A stretch of DNA of 64,000 nt. Origin: Neurospora intermedia. Lineage: Eukaryota; Ascomycota; Sordariomycetes; Sordariales; Sordariaceae. This document shows positions 47,901 to 61,877 of this stretch, piece after piece. Location of the stretch: assembly GCA_037102815.1 (NCBI GenBank), contig BTPP01000001.1, positions 4,241,001 through 4,305,000 of the forward strand. Reading direction: 5' to 3'. The translations under genes were made by a program, and so were the position numbers. A model generated the notes under the pieces. It did no database searches. It had not been told where the DNA came from and saw only the letters and a program-made list of their open reading frames with translations. Positions within the stretch are counted from its first letter, which is position 1. Each line of letters starts with the position of its first letter.

Positions 47901-48746
47901 CATGTCAGTGGCGGCGGTCAAATTCTCGCCCGGTCGGTAGTGCGTACTCGTAGCCTGACTAGAAAACGGCATGACAGCATAGTCGGAGGTCGTGAACGCC
48001 GGGGGGGTTTGCTCGAGCCATGCCATACCATAGGCTGTATGCATAACAGTTGTGTCTAACATCATCGCCTGGTCATTAGGCGATGGAAGAGTCAAGTGTG
48101 AGGACACCGTAATATTATCAGTAAATGTCACTGGCTTCATGCCCATAATCGAGCTTTGAAGAGGTGTGATTGCCCAGAAAAGTATTACAGAAGCAGTCCC
48201 AGAGAAGAAGACAGGCCAGTGTCTGCTCGATGCTGTTAGCTTCCACTTGTGAAAATTAGATCACCATACAGAAGTGACCTACCCCCTTTTCCACGCCGAG
48301 AATGGTATGAAGGCAAGAAACGTATTTGGATAGTCCAAAAGGAGTGAAGAATCCGCTGTGGCACCTTCCGGACGAGATAGCTCTAGCCATGGCTGAATCC
48401 GTCGTATGTCCAGATCTATCCAAGACCATAGCAAGCTGTAAAGAACAGAAATGACTGTAGGTGCATAAAGGTAACCAAAGGTCACAACCCCAGAATGGCA
48501 ATCAGAACACTCCGAGAGTGCCAATCCACCTTCCTTCTGGCTCTTTTGGGCCAAGTATTCGATCGCACCGGCTAGTGTGAGTGTAAGGATGATGACTGAT
48601 GTCAAGACGGGTGCTTGCATTGTGATAGGTTTCCATCCTCCTAGAAAAGTAAGTAAAAGTCCACAAGTTCGTATATAATCCTGAATTTTCTTACCACCTG
48701 ACAGCTCCGAGGCCTGCCTCATCATGGTAAATCCATTCACTGCCAT
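44932..48746 (-). CDS. DUF3433-type multi-pass membrane protein
   Basis: Four minus-strand exons (48746-48695, 48640-48283, 48222-46706, 46661-44932) give 1,218 residues. The introns are 54, 60 and 44 nt; the first has no in-frame stop and the 44-nt one is very short, but each restores the family reading frame. Sequence and layout fit fungal DUF3433 proteins, whose function is unknown. There are two halves, each with hydrophobic segments and a large extracellular-type loop full of N-x-S/T sites. Segments include VLTSVIILTLTLAGAIEYLA, WPVFFSGTASVILFWAITPL followed by QSSIM, VVSRTISAVLECLLALLVFL, CLLIAVLLAGAGVLIYF, FLLSTLCLMALLVNVLTVAL and YLLSVIILCANAAVLMW. The internal IPTALTTLLDPFLVLLTRLF is a typical DUF3433 block between the halves. 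Upstream exons could exist before the ATG at 48746. Probably a plasma-membrane or vacuolar protein. Confidence 0.82.
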
Positions 48747-51700
48747 ATTGCCGTGCTTCGTTCGAATCGCTGGCCAACACCCGCTAACGGGCTCGTGAAA
48801 AACACAAAATGGTGAACAAGAACCAAGTCAATTCCAAGTCGTATGACACATGATGCATCGCCGTAGGGCTAACTACAACGTATAAGTAAGTATGATTGTC
48901 TCCCATCTCCAAGCCATGTCTATGGCGTCTTGCTCCGGTTGACAATGTTGATAGCCGCCTATGAGACATGTTGATCTCCTTTCGGCGCTTAGTTAAGCGC
49001 AAAAACACCCTCAAAATTAGCCTAGAGTCGCGATGTGGCCGACCATGATGGGGTGCTACGTTGACGGACCACTAGGAAGGCTTCGGTAAACGGCCGCTTG
49101 CCATTAGGGCCATCAGGGACCTCATGGCCGTCCAATGAGAACTTCAGAAACGCCTGTCATGAGTTGACACACTGTGCTGACTGCAAGTAACTTGCCAGCC
49201 TGGTTTCGTGATGTGCAGAGTCGTGTTTAGGGTGCCAGTCGGCACTTGTTGTGTTGGTAATTTTGCGATTTTGCTGGTGTGAAGTCAAGCTTTTGGAGTT
49301 GGGAGTTCGAGCATTGATGGAAGAGGAGACTTTGGTTCCCGTTCAGGGCAGCAACTGCATGCCAGCTGGCAGGACAGTTACGGTAGGTGCCATGGTAGTT
49401 GTGTTCGTAGGTTGCGCGGGAAGGAGCAAATCATGCAGCAATGGAAGGAAGTGTTCCCGTCGCACTTGCCAGCTGCACCACTGCCACGGGATAAACGTGA
49501 TGGCTTGGAGTTGCAGTGGTTCCGTCTCTCCACGGCAGTCGGCGACCCAACGAGTTTACCGATACCAATATCCTAAAAACCTGTGTCAAATCCGACCTTT
49601 CACCTTCAACGTAACCTCAACCTTGCCCGGAATCTCTCCCTTCGTTGACGGTCCTCATCATCCGTCCCGATGCAGGGTTTGAACCAGCACCTTTGGCCTA
49701 GACGACCTGGCAAACGAGGAGCATCGTCCCGCCTTTCGCTACATCCTTGATGACCATGGCCAGCACCAGGTAATACATATGCTCTGATCCATCCCCTCAA
49801 TCATGGCTTCTTGAGCAAAGCTAGACTCGTGCCATATCGAGTCACCATTGACGGTCACCTTGGGGGTGTCGCGTAAGTTAAGCATATGTCCGATTTCGCC
49901 AACTTTCATACCTATTCCGTGTGTACATGGGAAACTGTGCTAACATAACATCTCTTTGCAGCTAACCAGCGCCAACCAAACACTGATCCGTCTTTGCGAT
50001 GTCCCAATGAGACAGACGTCGCTGCTCCCGTGTCGCCAGACGGGCTTACTATATGAGTGGCGGGTGTCCAGCGACAAACTCTTCCCTTCACCAACTGACG
50101 ATAAACTTTTGCTTTGGGTGCACCCATTCACATGGCGAACCGGTACTTTAGCAGTACACTACTGACGATCTGCGGCTTGCGTGGTTCAGTTGGATCAAAT
50201 TCCGAGCTCGAGCAATGCCGCAGCGCGGAACAGCAGCCTCCATTTCTGGTTGGTCTGTCTCTCTTGGAAAACCCGGGGTCAGCGAAGTCTAGTCAAGTGC
50301 ACCGAACAACGCTATGGCTGCATACAACTTCACCACCAGAGAAGCACAGTAAACCGGATTACTACGTACCCATATCATAATCAGAGGGTTTCGCGAACGG
50401 GAACATTGTGAGGGTGTCTAAAGCCATCTCTCCTTCTCTCCGGTTTCCACCTCCTCCAAGCCAGGATCTACCGCTGCAGGCGACGGTCTGATCAAACTAT
50501 GTACCGTTGGTGCAGGGAAGTACCGTCCGGTAGCTAGTGTTGCTGGAGCTCGATTCATCATCGAACGGAGACGACTGTACGGGCCCATAGTCAGAGAGCA
50601 TCCAGCTTCTCTTTCGAGTCTTAAAGTCAGATCCAAGGCCTAATCTCATCTCAGGGTATCGCTATGCACATCGTCCTACGTTGGAGATGCTATACTGAGC
50701 TACCATATCATGAGTCTGGAACGTCGACCAGGCGAATATGGCATTTAGCGAGAATCAGCAACGGGCAAAAGCTAGTTGTTAATAACCTCCTGAACACCCT
50801 GTCGGCGAAGCGAATGTGACATTCGGACTGCACTCGGCGCTTCGGTGTGCCGGGTCGCGCGCCAAGGACCGCTTTCGCTACTTTTAACCCGTTTAGACGG
50901 AGTTGCACACAAGGCATTCCCACTCCCAGGAACAAAATCGATGCGCTCACATCGCACAACTCAAACTCCGTTGACTCTTCAAACATTCAGGTGCTTCATC
51001 GCCCAAACCAGATCTCCAGGGTGAACATATGTGGAGGTTTCTGTCATGCTATTTAGTCCCATCAAAGTATACAATCTCGGTCTAGAAGGACACTCAATGA
51101 ATTCAGGATCTAGGATGCTAAAGTCTTCCGCTCACGATTCTACAAGAGGTTTAGCGGTTAAACTTCCTGTCAACCCATCCCCCACAGTGCGCCACGCTAC
51201 GGGTCGTGGTGGGAGAGCAGTACCGAAGAGGCTAGGGAAGATTGAAGCGATTGGTGTTTATTTTCAGCTCTTTTCGAGTTCCGCGAAACCGATCTCACAA
51301 CAACTTGGTCGAGGTGGCCGCGTGCAAAGGCCACAATCCTCAGCCTGGTGAACCTGGCGTTTGTTGTCCCCTACGATTGATACCACTGCAATTCTCTCCA
51401 TCCTCGACAAAATTATTTTGACGATGATAGAAGATGATCAATGCGCCAACTGGTGACACCATCAGTTATCGAGGTACATACAGACATGTATGTGTCCGTT
51501 TCAGCTGAAAGCCATGACATGCAGGCCGGATCTTTATTCTCACCAGGCCAGTTGCGGCAAAACGCTCACACACCTTTGACGGTACCTCACAGGACCATGT
51601 TGCATGAGAGCCTCGCAATGAGTACGATTTCCATTCCAACCATGTCTCGCATGGTCTCTCTAAGCATACGCCGAACGAGGCCTCAGCATTGCCGAAGGCC

Positions 51701-54700
51701 CTACAAAGAAGAGCGAGAGTACCTCTAAGCTTAACCTCGAAAAGCGCTGCGTATATGCCGCTTGCCAACAGTCCACAGATCATCGCATATCTGATGATAT
51801 AGCTTCTGCAAGTTTACTTCCACGTTCGGCGTAGGAGTATTCTTGCCCACATGGTTATTTCCTCCTTTCGCACGTATCCAAACTTGTCTGAGTGCAATGG
51901 CTAGACGTGGGCCGCGAAAGATTGCTTTCTCGTCAGTTAATGCTTTTATGCATACAACACGAATCCCGCGGCCTCTCAAACAGGTTAACTGCCGTCAAAT
52001 GCAGATATTGCCAGTCGGAAACCAGGATCTTGAGCCGCAGGACCTGACAGCCTTCCAAATTTATGTTCGGGCGGCTGCGTCGACATTGATTTAGTACCAA
52101 GGGAGCAATAGAGTTGTCATTTCCGTGCCACTGCGTGCCGCTCGCAACCACTCGATAGCATTGTTCTCGATTGGGCCAGGGCGGTTACACACATGTCCCA
52201 GAAGACTGACCTCACATTCAGTGCGACGGTGAGATATAGACGCTCAATTCGAAATCCTAAAAATAGCTCAGCGGACGATATTTCAGTCAACGGTGTCTTG
52301 CACTATACAACAACTTGTTGTCGGGACTGCCTCTTCTCTGGTAATTCACTCGTCTAGCATCTCTGCTCGAATGACAGGGCACGCACGCAGCAGATGTAAT
52401 GTTATGGGCATCGTGTGAGGAATTGGACGAAACCAGCAATGCTGAGAGTCGGACAGCATTTCCTCCAACAGTTACCATAGTACGGCTCACACAGTACAGC
52501 CTTCAACATGAAGTTAGCGCATGGAACAACCGGCCGGCTTTCCGGGCCCCACGCCCCGCCCTGGACCCCGAATAATGGCATAGCGCAGCACATCGATGAA
52601 GCAGAAATGCGTGTCTCATTCGCTGTCCCAGAAGAGAAGACAGAAAGAACCCAATGTCTGTTGCCAGTCTCGTGCGCAGTCGTCAGAAAAAAATAGATTC
52701 CTAGGGTCAGTACTCTATTTTCTTGCGTTTCTCAGTTTGTATGTATCTGCATAGTATACTGACTTTGCAAGAGGCTCTTTCAGGGGGTGCAGAACACTGT
52801 CAGGGTCTAGGGCCATCTCATGCTTAGTCCGGAACTCAAGCCTGAAAGGGAAATCATGCGCCATCCCACGTCCATGCTCTCATCGACAGGATATTCAGAA
52901 GCTAACAGCATTGGGAATGAATGATGACCGCCAAGTCGTCTGTTTTACAGGAGGGTGTTCACATCCAGAAAATCTCAGACCGACCTGTACGTACTATGAT
53001 GCGTTTTCCACAGGTGTGGTTATCACTAGTGTTGGCGGAGGAAGTTGCCTGCATCCTTGATTGACAAAAACGACCTTCCAGAATAATTCCGGATCCGAAG
53101 ACGAGGGGCAAAGGGGGCCAATAGCTCGCTGCCTGATTATGTTTTTGTGCGCGAGCAAGACCCGAAGGGTTGGTTATTGCGTCAAATACCACGCTATGGC
53201 GATCTTAGCGGTACTCCCTGCTCATAACAGCAAAGCGATGCCTCTACACAGTCGAGCCTTGTCCGAGGTTGATTGACTTAGTAGCCACTGTGGCTTCGGA
53301 ATGAACACTTTCAGAGTGGAAATTCAGACAGTAAGCCACTTCTTCCAGACGTCGAGCTCTAACAGACCCATGCATAGGAAGGGTACGGTGGATGGCACCT
53401 TGGGAAGTCTGGAAGGGTTGTTTTGTGACATTTTAAACATCCTCTTCCTTGGCTCAATTAGTGACCTTCCGGGTGAGGACGTCACATCACCCCACAAACA
53501 CTGCAAACGAAGAATGTCCTCGATAGACTACCTACCTGTCGGTAAGTGACAGCCACTTGATACCATGACTTCAGAACCACTAGGTGCGACATATTGTAGT
53601 GTTGTTTTCAACATCACCAGGCTACCACCGTCAGTCCGTCACAGCGGCATAACGTACAGTGCTTGGCGGCCCCCAAATCCAGTATGTACGCTAATCCCGC
53701 TCCTACCTCGTCTTCTGGGGGAGCTCCCCATCACTTGGCATCCCTTGTCCGACTGATTATCCGGCACCTAGTTGCCGCGTGAGAGTTCAAATTGAGATCC
53801 ATATGATTTCAACCAGCTGATCCTAGTCAATAGCACCATTACTGACGATGATGCTGACCACATGCTGACAACAAGCCGCTTTTGACACACTCGCTTTTCG
53901 GCTTTCTACAACCGTACCCTCACGAGTCCATCCAGCCAGCCAGCCCAATCCTTGCTCGACTCCATTACAGTTCATCCTCGGTTTGTTCGTTAGCGTGGTA
54001 GACACACTTGCAGAGGACTCTTTCACCATTTTCAGGATAACTAGGCGGGGCTGCTGGCCTGAACAGCGACCAGTCGGCTATTGCCCGCTGTAAATGGAGC
54101 AAGTTCTAGTGCGTGTGTGCGATACACGATCGATTGTTGTTCTTAACCCTGACTTTGGGATTGTTTGGATCAATGGGAGGTGCCAGAACCCCTTGTCTTT
54201 TCCCTTGGAGGTCGCAGGTCTCGAGCTAACAAACAAACCAGCCTTCATCTGTATAGTATCGGCGCTTGGAATATGGGTTGGCATTGATTGTCCTTTTGAT
54301 AAATGTAGCATCTGCTCAACTTGTCCTAAGTCGGGGGAGGAACTTGGGAGTGTCTCCATTGCGAAAGCAACACTATGAGTATGGGGTAGCTGTGGGCATC
54401 CGTCTAGGAACGAAAATGAAGGGGTAAAAAGCTGACATTGAAAACAGGTACGTAACCTCAGGTGCCTCCTGTACCGTGTGAGGTCAAGCCAACAAAGCCA
54501 GCATGAGATGATGCGAAACAATGAAGAGGTCAAAACGTACAGACAATGACACCTCAGTTCATTTTCAAATTGCCAACAATTGGACCTAGGTACCTTCACA
54601 TCCCATCCCTTAGTTCCCTTCCTCGGGCATGGGCACCTTCTTTTTTTGCTTCCAAGAGCCTCGCTACCAGATTTCACTCGGCAAACTTTGAGGTCCTTCC

Positions 54701-56976
54701 CAACCATTGCATCCCGTCCGCAACAAAAAGTGAACGAGGGATGCTACAGTGGCCCCAACAAATGTACATCCGGAAATTACATATCACTCTTCATAGACAA
54801 GTATGCAGCAGCAGCAGCAGCCACAACAAAGCATGGGGTAGGTAGGCAAAATCCTGTAGGCAAGGTAGGGATCGGATCTTGCCTGCTGACTTGCTTTGCT
54901 AGAGGTACCTACCTAGCTAAATGCGAGCCGCAAAGGCTACGTACATACCGCTGTCAGCCTATGAGACTTGGCACACAGTGCTGTAGGTACAGTCCAACCC
55001 CAAAACCTGAAGGTGTTACCCACCATCGGCATGTCTCGAAGAAAGTTCCGAAGTGGTCATGTCGCACGACATAGGGACTCGACGAGTGGAGAGAATGAGA
55101 CCGGATGAGACTGCTTGCGTTTTGAAGTTCCGGGATCGTGCTTGTTGCTGTTGCATACCTAGTCGTAACTGCCTCTATGCGGTGTTCACAGATAGGTCTT
55201 TTCTGCTAACTTATCTTGAAATTATACACAGTTAGACTGACATCACACCTAGGCTTGTTACTACTCGAGGTAGGCCACCTTTTGGTATATTTTACTACAG
55301 TAACAAATACTATTTTCTGTAGCATCAGGTTAAGATTTGATTACCAAGTTCACAACAAAGAAAACACTTCTCAGTATTTGAATGTTTGCGTTCGAGCACC
55401 CAACCTCTTTCATAACCACTATATCCATTACGTGTTGATGATGTTTGCTAACTCTATACATATCTATCCACCTTCATCTCTCCCTGTTCATCAGCGGCAC
55501 AACAATATGGAGACCTAATGCATTCCATATGAGAAGACAAAGCAGAAGAGGCATGATACATTGGGTACTCATGGTACTTATTAACCTCGCGCTTTTTACC
55601 CTTGCTGTCGAGGCATGTAGGTGAAGTGATTGTGCTACAGAGGGTACATTTCTCTACTCTGCTTACGCCATTAATGTTCGTTCCTAAGGTATTATGCTTC
55701 CGGGAGGAAGGGAGAGATATGTTGGAAGCAAGGCTATGAAGACGAGAATAAGAATGAGGCGTACAGATGGTAAGATTTTCTAGAGGTAATTAGTGACTAA
55801 ATATACCTTCCTCTACAATCTGAACCGACGAAAGTCAAGCCCAGGACGAGACTTCACACTCAGAAATCGTTTAATAACAGCGCAGACAACTTACCTTGAT
55901 AGCTCAGAGCCTTAGAAGGAATAATGTTGTGAAGGACCCCAGAACTAGCACTAACAGGTTTAAGGGGGCTCACAAGCTCTGCGAAACATGCTCCCACGGA
56001 GCACATGGCATCCTAAGTTGGTCTTGACGAACTGCTGGTCCCTTTTAGCAGGTCTTTACCTCCCTCTACATACTTCTATACATTACCTAGTGTAGAAACT
56101 AGCCTCATTAGCCTTCCTCTATGTCGAATGGGTATGTGATGTGGCTCCAGTGTGTGCTAAGCGCGCCAAAACAATAGGTACCGGTCAACACTAGCAAAAT
56201 CTATTACGTTATCACCCGCGGCAGACACAGATTGCCTCTACCTACCTATGTACTAGATCACGGCCCTTTTACGTATCACGTTCTTACACTAGGTGTTCTC
56301 AGGGACGTTCAGTAAAGTCATGTCCCGTGAAAGTGGATGAACCCCAATCCCTAATCCCTCGCACTTGACCCTCGGCACTTTTGGTGCGCGATGAGGCTCA
56401 CTCGGACTCGGCAGTGCTATCAACTGCCTTATTAGTTTAGGAAAACATACCTAGCTAAAACTGTTAGTGCAGTTTATTTGATTTCTTGAAACGGTGCCGG
56501 TATTTTTCTTTTCTCTTTCAACAACATTCTCAAACAGATAGTCTCATGCAGAATGCGGCCCTCTATTTAGGTCTGAGGGCGTCCTGGCTGAAATTACAAA
56601 AGAATTTTTTGGCTGGTTTAAGTTTTCAAGACTTCTCGTTGTTGTGCAACGGGAAAAGAGATATGTTGAGTGTCTCGGCCAGCAGGTAGTTATTGGGTTG
56701 CAAAGAAAGTACAGGTGGTAGGAAACTCGACGATAAAAAAAAAAAAAAGAAAAACACAAGATGGTACCGTACATATTTGGATGTACTGCTCGTGGTTTCT
56801 GTTGTCAATTAACTGACGGAGAATTCCGTTCAGGTGGATACATTACATAACTAGCTGTCCGGTATGCAATGGAATTCAGTAGGAAGTCATTGCCGTGGAA
56901 AAGCTCGGATATGCAAACAAGCGTGTCTCCGCCTTTTCTACCCTAGAGGTACCTGGCGTGCTGGCTGAGCCTGTAG

Positions 56977-57051
56977 GTGGTAGTAAAAATCGCTTGTGCA
57001 GGTTCACTAACAAAACGCATACAAACCTGCACAAGCAATTTTTACTACCAC
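56977..57051. repeat. 75-nt hairpin with 28-bp arms
   Basis: Arms 56,977-57,004 (GTGGTAGTAAAAATCG and onward) and 57,024-57,051 pair at 27 of 28 positions around a 19-nt loop. It could be a tiny foldback transposon, a recombination product or a transcript structure. Confidence 0.85.
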
Positions 57052-60000
57052 TTAGCCTGCCACCTCAAAACTTTCCGATAGAGTCCAAGCTTTGAAGATC
57101 AAAGCGATCAACCAACCCCCAAGTTCTCTAGGGCTCCGCCCGGCAGTTGTTTACACAGTACATAGGCAGTCTGGCGCACGTGTAGTGTACTGCACTGCCC
57201 TACGACTGGAACTCCGCCCACGCTCAGATAGATTGGTGACGATAGGTATGTACGGTACTATGATAATGTACACTAACTACACTAGTGACAGGAAACTGGA
57301 ACCCGGTTCCGGCGGCGGCGGCGCCGTTGACGGGATCGATCGGTTGAACATCTCGCGCTGATGGACTCACTCCCTGAGGGTAATTTATTTCCGAAGAAAA
57401 CCCATCACCGGCTGACTGCGTGCTGCGTGCCTGTTTTCCGACGGTGATCAATATCATGTACTATGCAATTTGTTGTTGAGTGTGCAGCGATCAGAATCCC
57501 AGTCCGACAAAAAGCTGGTGCCTAGTAGGGATGATATAAAAGAAAAGACGGAAGGAATGATGGATGGCGCTTATACTCCCACCTCCCTTGTAACCCAATC
57601 CGCCTTTCTTTTTAACCAAGACCTACCGCATCTTACCTCCTCCCGGCGCTTGCGCTAGTCTAGTGGACGCCAAGATTCAGGAAGAGAAGGCGGCGGCTTT
57701 GGGGATGCACCAACCGGAGAATTGAGCAGGAGAACCCAACCATGGTACGGCAAGCCACGGCGCAAGTGAGGGAGAAAACAGGAAACAAAAGGAAAAAGAA
57801 AAGAAGAAAAAACGGAAGGCAAATAACAGATTGATTGGGGGACCGAACCTGACCAAATAGGTAGTTAGCGACAATGGTTGCATTTTTCGAAAGGATGGAA
57901 AAGAAGACGAAGAAGAAGAAGGAGAAGAAGCAGCAACGACACAACGGCTACCATAGCTGGTCGCTGGTAGGTAGGCTTTTGGGCCTAGACTCTTGTCATG
58001 TGTAGTCGTCGGTGGTGCCATTCGGTTCGGTTTAGTTTTTGAAAAAACTTCGAGGTCTCGGAAGCATTTCTGTTCCAGGTTATTGCGGATGAGATGGAAC
58101 ACAGTTTTTGCCGCCTTTCTTTTACTCCAGGGTTGATCCATCAAGAACCGACGAACCGCTCTGATCGGGTTTTATAGCCGACTTGCCAAAGGTTGTCCCC
58201 ACAGTTTTCAAAAGGCGAATTGGGTCTGCTGTTCACTGATAACAGGACGAGATGATCAATCAGGATACACGAATTGGTGACGACTTTGCGGGCTACGTAG
58301 CCGTGATGGAGAAGGACCTTCCAGACCGAATACTCTGGGGATCAAAGAACCGAAGACGAGACGAGTGTATGTACACTATGTATTCCATAGAGGTGCTGCG
58401 GGAGTGAGGCACATGTTCTCGCCGGCTTCGATCTCTGCCACGAGCATCGTGTTGTGTAGTGTTCGGTGGAGGAGTGATGTCTACAGTACACAGCTTCTGT
58501 GTGCCAGCACGGGTGACGGCAGTCATTGCCCCCCTGCCTGTTTGTTGAGCCTGTCGTGTCCGACTGTCCGTCCGTCCCCAGCCGGGATGTTGTGCACGCA
58601 CAAGGCAAGGCAACACAATGTGTATCCAGCCAGGCTCTCCGCCTTCCACAAATCCCAGGAGATTGGGATGCTAGTGAGGACGTCCAATGCCGAGCCCGTC
58701 TTTCTTTATTAGCCTCTCGGATATCCATGCCCTCCGCAAGGTTAACCCATCCTGCCATCGCATCGTGACCGCACACCGTTCGAGGCAGCGGCTAAGACAG
58801 GGAGGACGGGCCTCGGCGAGGACAGGGTCTTTGCGTATTCCGTCCATTCGTAGTGTAGACACTACAGCGTACCACGGCAATATTGTGGGTAGCCCGGAGC
58901 TGATAGCAACAGACGCGCGGGGCATGGCGAGATAGACTATTGTAGATAACCCAGACGCGAGACGTCCTACCTCGGCATTCTACACTAGTAGTTGCATGCT
59001 GACACTGTTGTTGACAGCGGAAACACCTCCGCCGCCGGGAGGGGGATTTGATGATCTAGGAGGCAGATGGGTGCCAGGCTGAGAGGAGAGTTGACTGGCG
59101 TAGAAGTATATCCAAGGGCGGTTTGAGACCCAAGGCATTCTCGTCCAGCGTGATTGAACACAAACATGTCTGTCGGCCATCCTAATATGCGTCGTTGTGG
59201 CATGGTTTTCTGGAAAGAAGTATCTTCATGGCGCAGTCATGTCGTCGAGATAGGTACCTTTAGGTACCTCAACAAAGAATGGTTTATCGCGCGGTCCCGA
59301 TACTTGGCGTCGGGTTGTGGGGGAGAAAAGGTGGAATCGATGGAAAAAGAGCCGAGAACATAGTGTACACTAGTACCTCTAGGTACTTGGGTACATTGCC
59401 TTTAGCATTTCCAGGGCCTTGTACACTACTAGAGGCAGGCGTCCTGGATATCATTTTCATTGACGGTGATGTAACAGCAAGTGCTGGCCTCTCTGTGCGC
59501 GTGTCTGGGGAAGGAGGGAAGCTGATCTGTTCACCTCGATGGAATGACGGAAATAATGGAAGGAAGGAAACTCGGGGCCTTGCAGCTCGGGAATTGAAGG
59601 GACGGAACACCTGCAGCAAACAGTGTACCTCCACCACTGTCGATGTTACTTGATCCATGCATGGAATGATGAGTTTTTAACGATTACAGTCTCCCGGTAC
59701 CTTTCACCTACCCGCTCAGAGCGCGCCAAGTGGGGAAGGTAACTGAGGTGGTGAGGGCTTCTCGAGGTTCTCCTTCCCTTTTGTTGAAGGGTCAGACTCG
59801 GACACGAGTAGTGGAACTGTTAACAGGACGCTAACAAAACTCGCTCTATGCTACGGCTAATCGAGCTAGTGTCCCTTTGCGTGGATGATATGCACTAGCA
59901 AGGGAGCTGTTGGCGCGGTTCAGTGAGAGAGCCCCGCCAAAGCTTCCACTTCCCCTCTTCTTCGGGGGAACAGCCGGGGACACTTTTCTTTTCTCCCGGC

Positions 60001-61846
60001 TGACTTTTTGAAAAACAACTTTTCATGGGATGGATTGATTCCAACCGAGCCAACCTCTCGTTGCAATGACCCAGCAGCAGGCTTCCATAAAATGACCACC
60101 TCCAGACGGCGGGCTGCCACACCGGCCGTCCTCAACACTGTGCTTGCTGCACCATTATCGGCATCGCCAGCCAGGTCAGCGTCATAATCATCGTATTTCG
60201 GGACAAGATGGCAGCGAGCCGATCATCCATCGTCGGCTGGACTAGACTGGACCAGCAACACAAAATCGTCGGATGTCGAGTGTGTTGCGGCATGATCTTG
60301 TCTCATCTCGCTAGTGACAGCACGGCATCAGAGACATGCCGACCAGGCAAAGACGGACGAAAAGCCGCCACCGGCTATTCCAGTCAGAGACAAGACATAC
60401 AATACACTACACTACAGCTTACCGCAATGCTCTGGTCTGACAGAGCAGCTTTGGGCTTGGCAGAATCCATCATCACGAAAGCTATCCGCCTGCCTGGACG
60501 GGGCATCCCTTGACCCCATTGGCACTATAATCGCCGGTCGGGATAGTGTCAGCTCGTTCAGGAAACCACATCCCGTTTCGGCTCCGCTCTGCTTTGCGTG
60601 GGGACAGTTGCGAGTCCGGTACCTACACTGTTCCGCAGCTCCAGCAGGAGGATGCGGCGGCACGGATCAAGCTCATCAGAAAAACAAACCACAGGCTGCC
60701 AATCGATGTTGCTGCCGGCCTGATGCACACTACTACGAGCAAAGTTGCAGACAGCATCGCCGCTTGTGGTGGGTGGGACTGACTACTTTGCAAGTACCGG
60801 ACGGGAATGCTTGGAGATACTTGGCCGTAACCACCAACGGTGCCCTTCTTCATCGGTAGAAGCGGCTTCACCCCTACGCTAGAGGTCAATGCCCCCTTCA
60901 TGTTCCTCGCATGTTCCTTTATGGGTCTCTTTCCCGCAGTCTCTCGAGGAAGCCCAAGCGAGCCAAAGGTATGCCCCCCGTCTCCCGATTCCCCAGACAT
61001 GATCCATCCATACCATGTCCCTTCCTCTCCCTTGCGCCCTGCCTATCCTTTCCGTCCATTGATTCACTGTTCGCCGAGCCTCGCTGCCGCTGCGTGGCGT
61101 GTTTGAGGCAGTAGGACGGTAATTTTTCATGCTTCTTCAGGTTCTCGTGGCAAGGCATAACGAACACCATCCTACTCGTCCCGAATCAGTGCGGAACCAC
61201 GATGCCGAGATTTCAGTGCTCTTCCTACGCGGACGGTTACCTCGACTGCGTAACCAACACATCTCGAAGCACACAATGGCTGCAAGTGCCGTCCTGTTGG
61301 AGCTGCGTGTGGGAGCCACTCCACCTACTGCAGGGTGGCAGGCTGATGCGACGAGGACCGGGGCAGACAGGCGGCGATTGCCATGATCACTTGCTATTTG
61401 GCTCCAGCTGCAGGCGGCTTTTGTTTTCCTACCCTACCTGCCCTTCCCGGTATCTTGTTCTTCTGGTCCAGGGTATCATCCCCGGCCAGCACAGAGGGTG
61501 GATGGTAGAGGTACCTACTAAATTGGTAGTGAACCGCACACACTGCTACGCTGTACGGGTGCAGACGGGCCAGGCAGGTATCGATACACCTCAGAAATCA
61601 TCAGGGTCGTTGCAAGGCCCGTTGCTCCCGCTCACCCACACAATCTCGAGGTTCCTCACCCACGCGGGCCACCTTCTACAGACTCGAGACAAGATAGATC
61701 ATCTTGAAGAGATGAATCGGTCTTCCCGCGATTAGTGTCACGGTACGGTATTTGCGAGTGGCTCTATCCGGCTCTCGGCCCATCCCCGGCTTTAGCTCAA
61801 GTTCCAATCCTGCGTCACCTCACAGAAGCCAAACAAAAAAAGAAAG

Positions 61847-61873
<27 letters not shown>
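61847..61873. repeat. poly-A run of 27
   Basis: An uninterrupted A run preceded by A-rich sequence. It could be a retroposed tail or simple slippage; no coding remnant is visible upstream. Confidence 0.9.

Positions 61874-61877
<4 letters not shown>

Noticed and set aside
49660-49700. T-arm-like TTCAAACC on the minus strand, suggestive of a tRNA
   Set aside because: The flanks do not supply a matching acceptor stem, D-arm or anticodon arm.
54078-54707. 209-codon minus-strand open frame
   Set aside because: Composition is not domain-like, a 94-codon frame competes on the other strand, and no splice pattern or motif supports it.
61202-61735. 177-codon plus-strand open frame rich in Cys and Trp
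   Set aside because: No signal peptide, motif or conserved spacing; GC-neutral intergenic DNA easily yields such frames.
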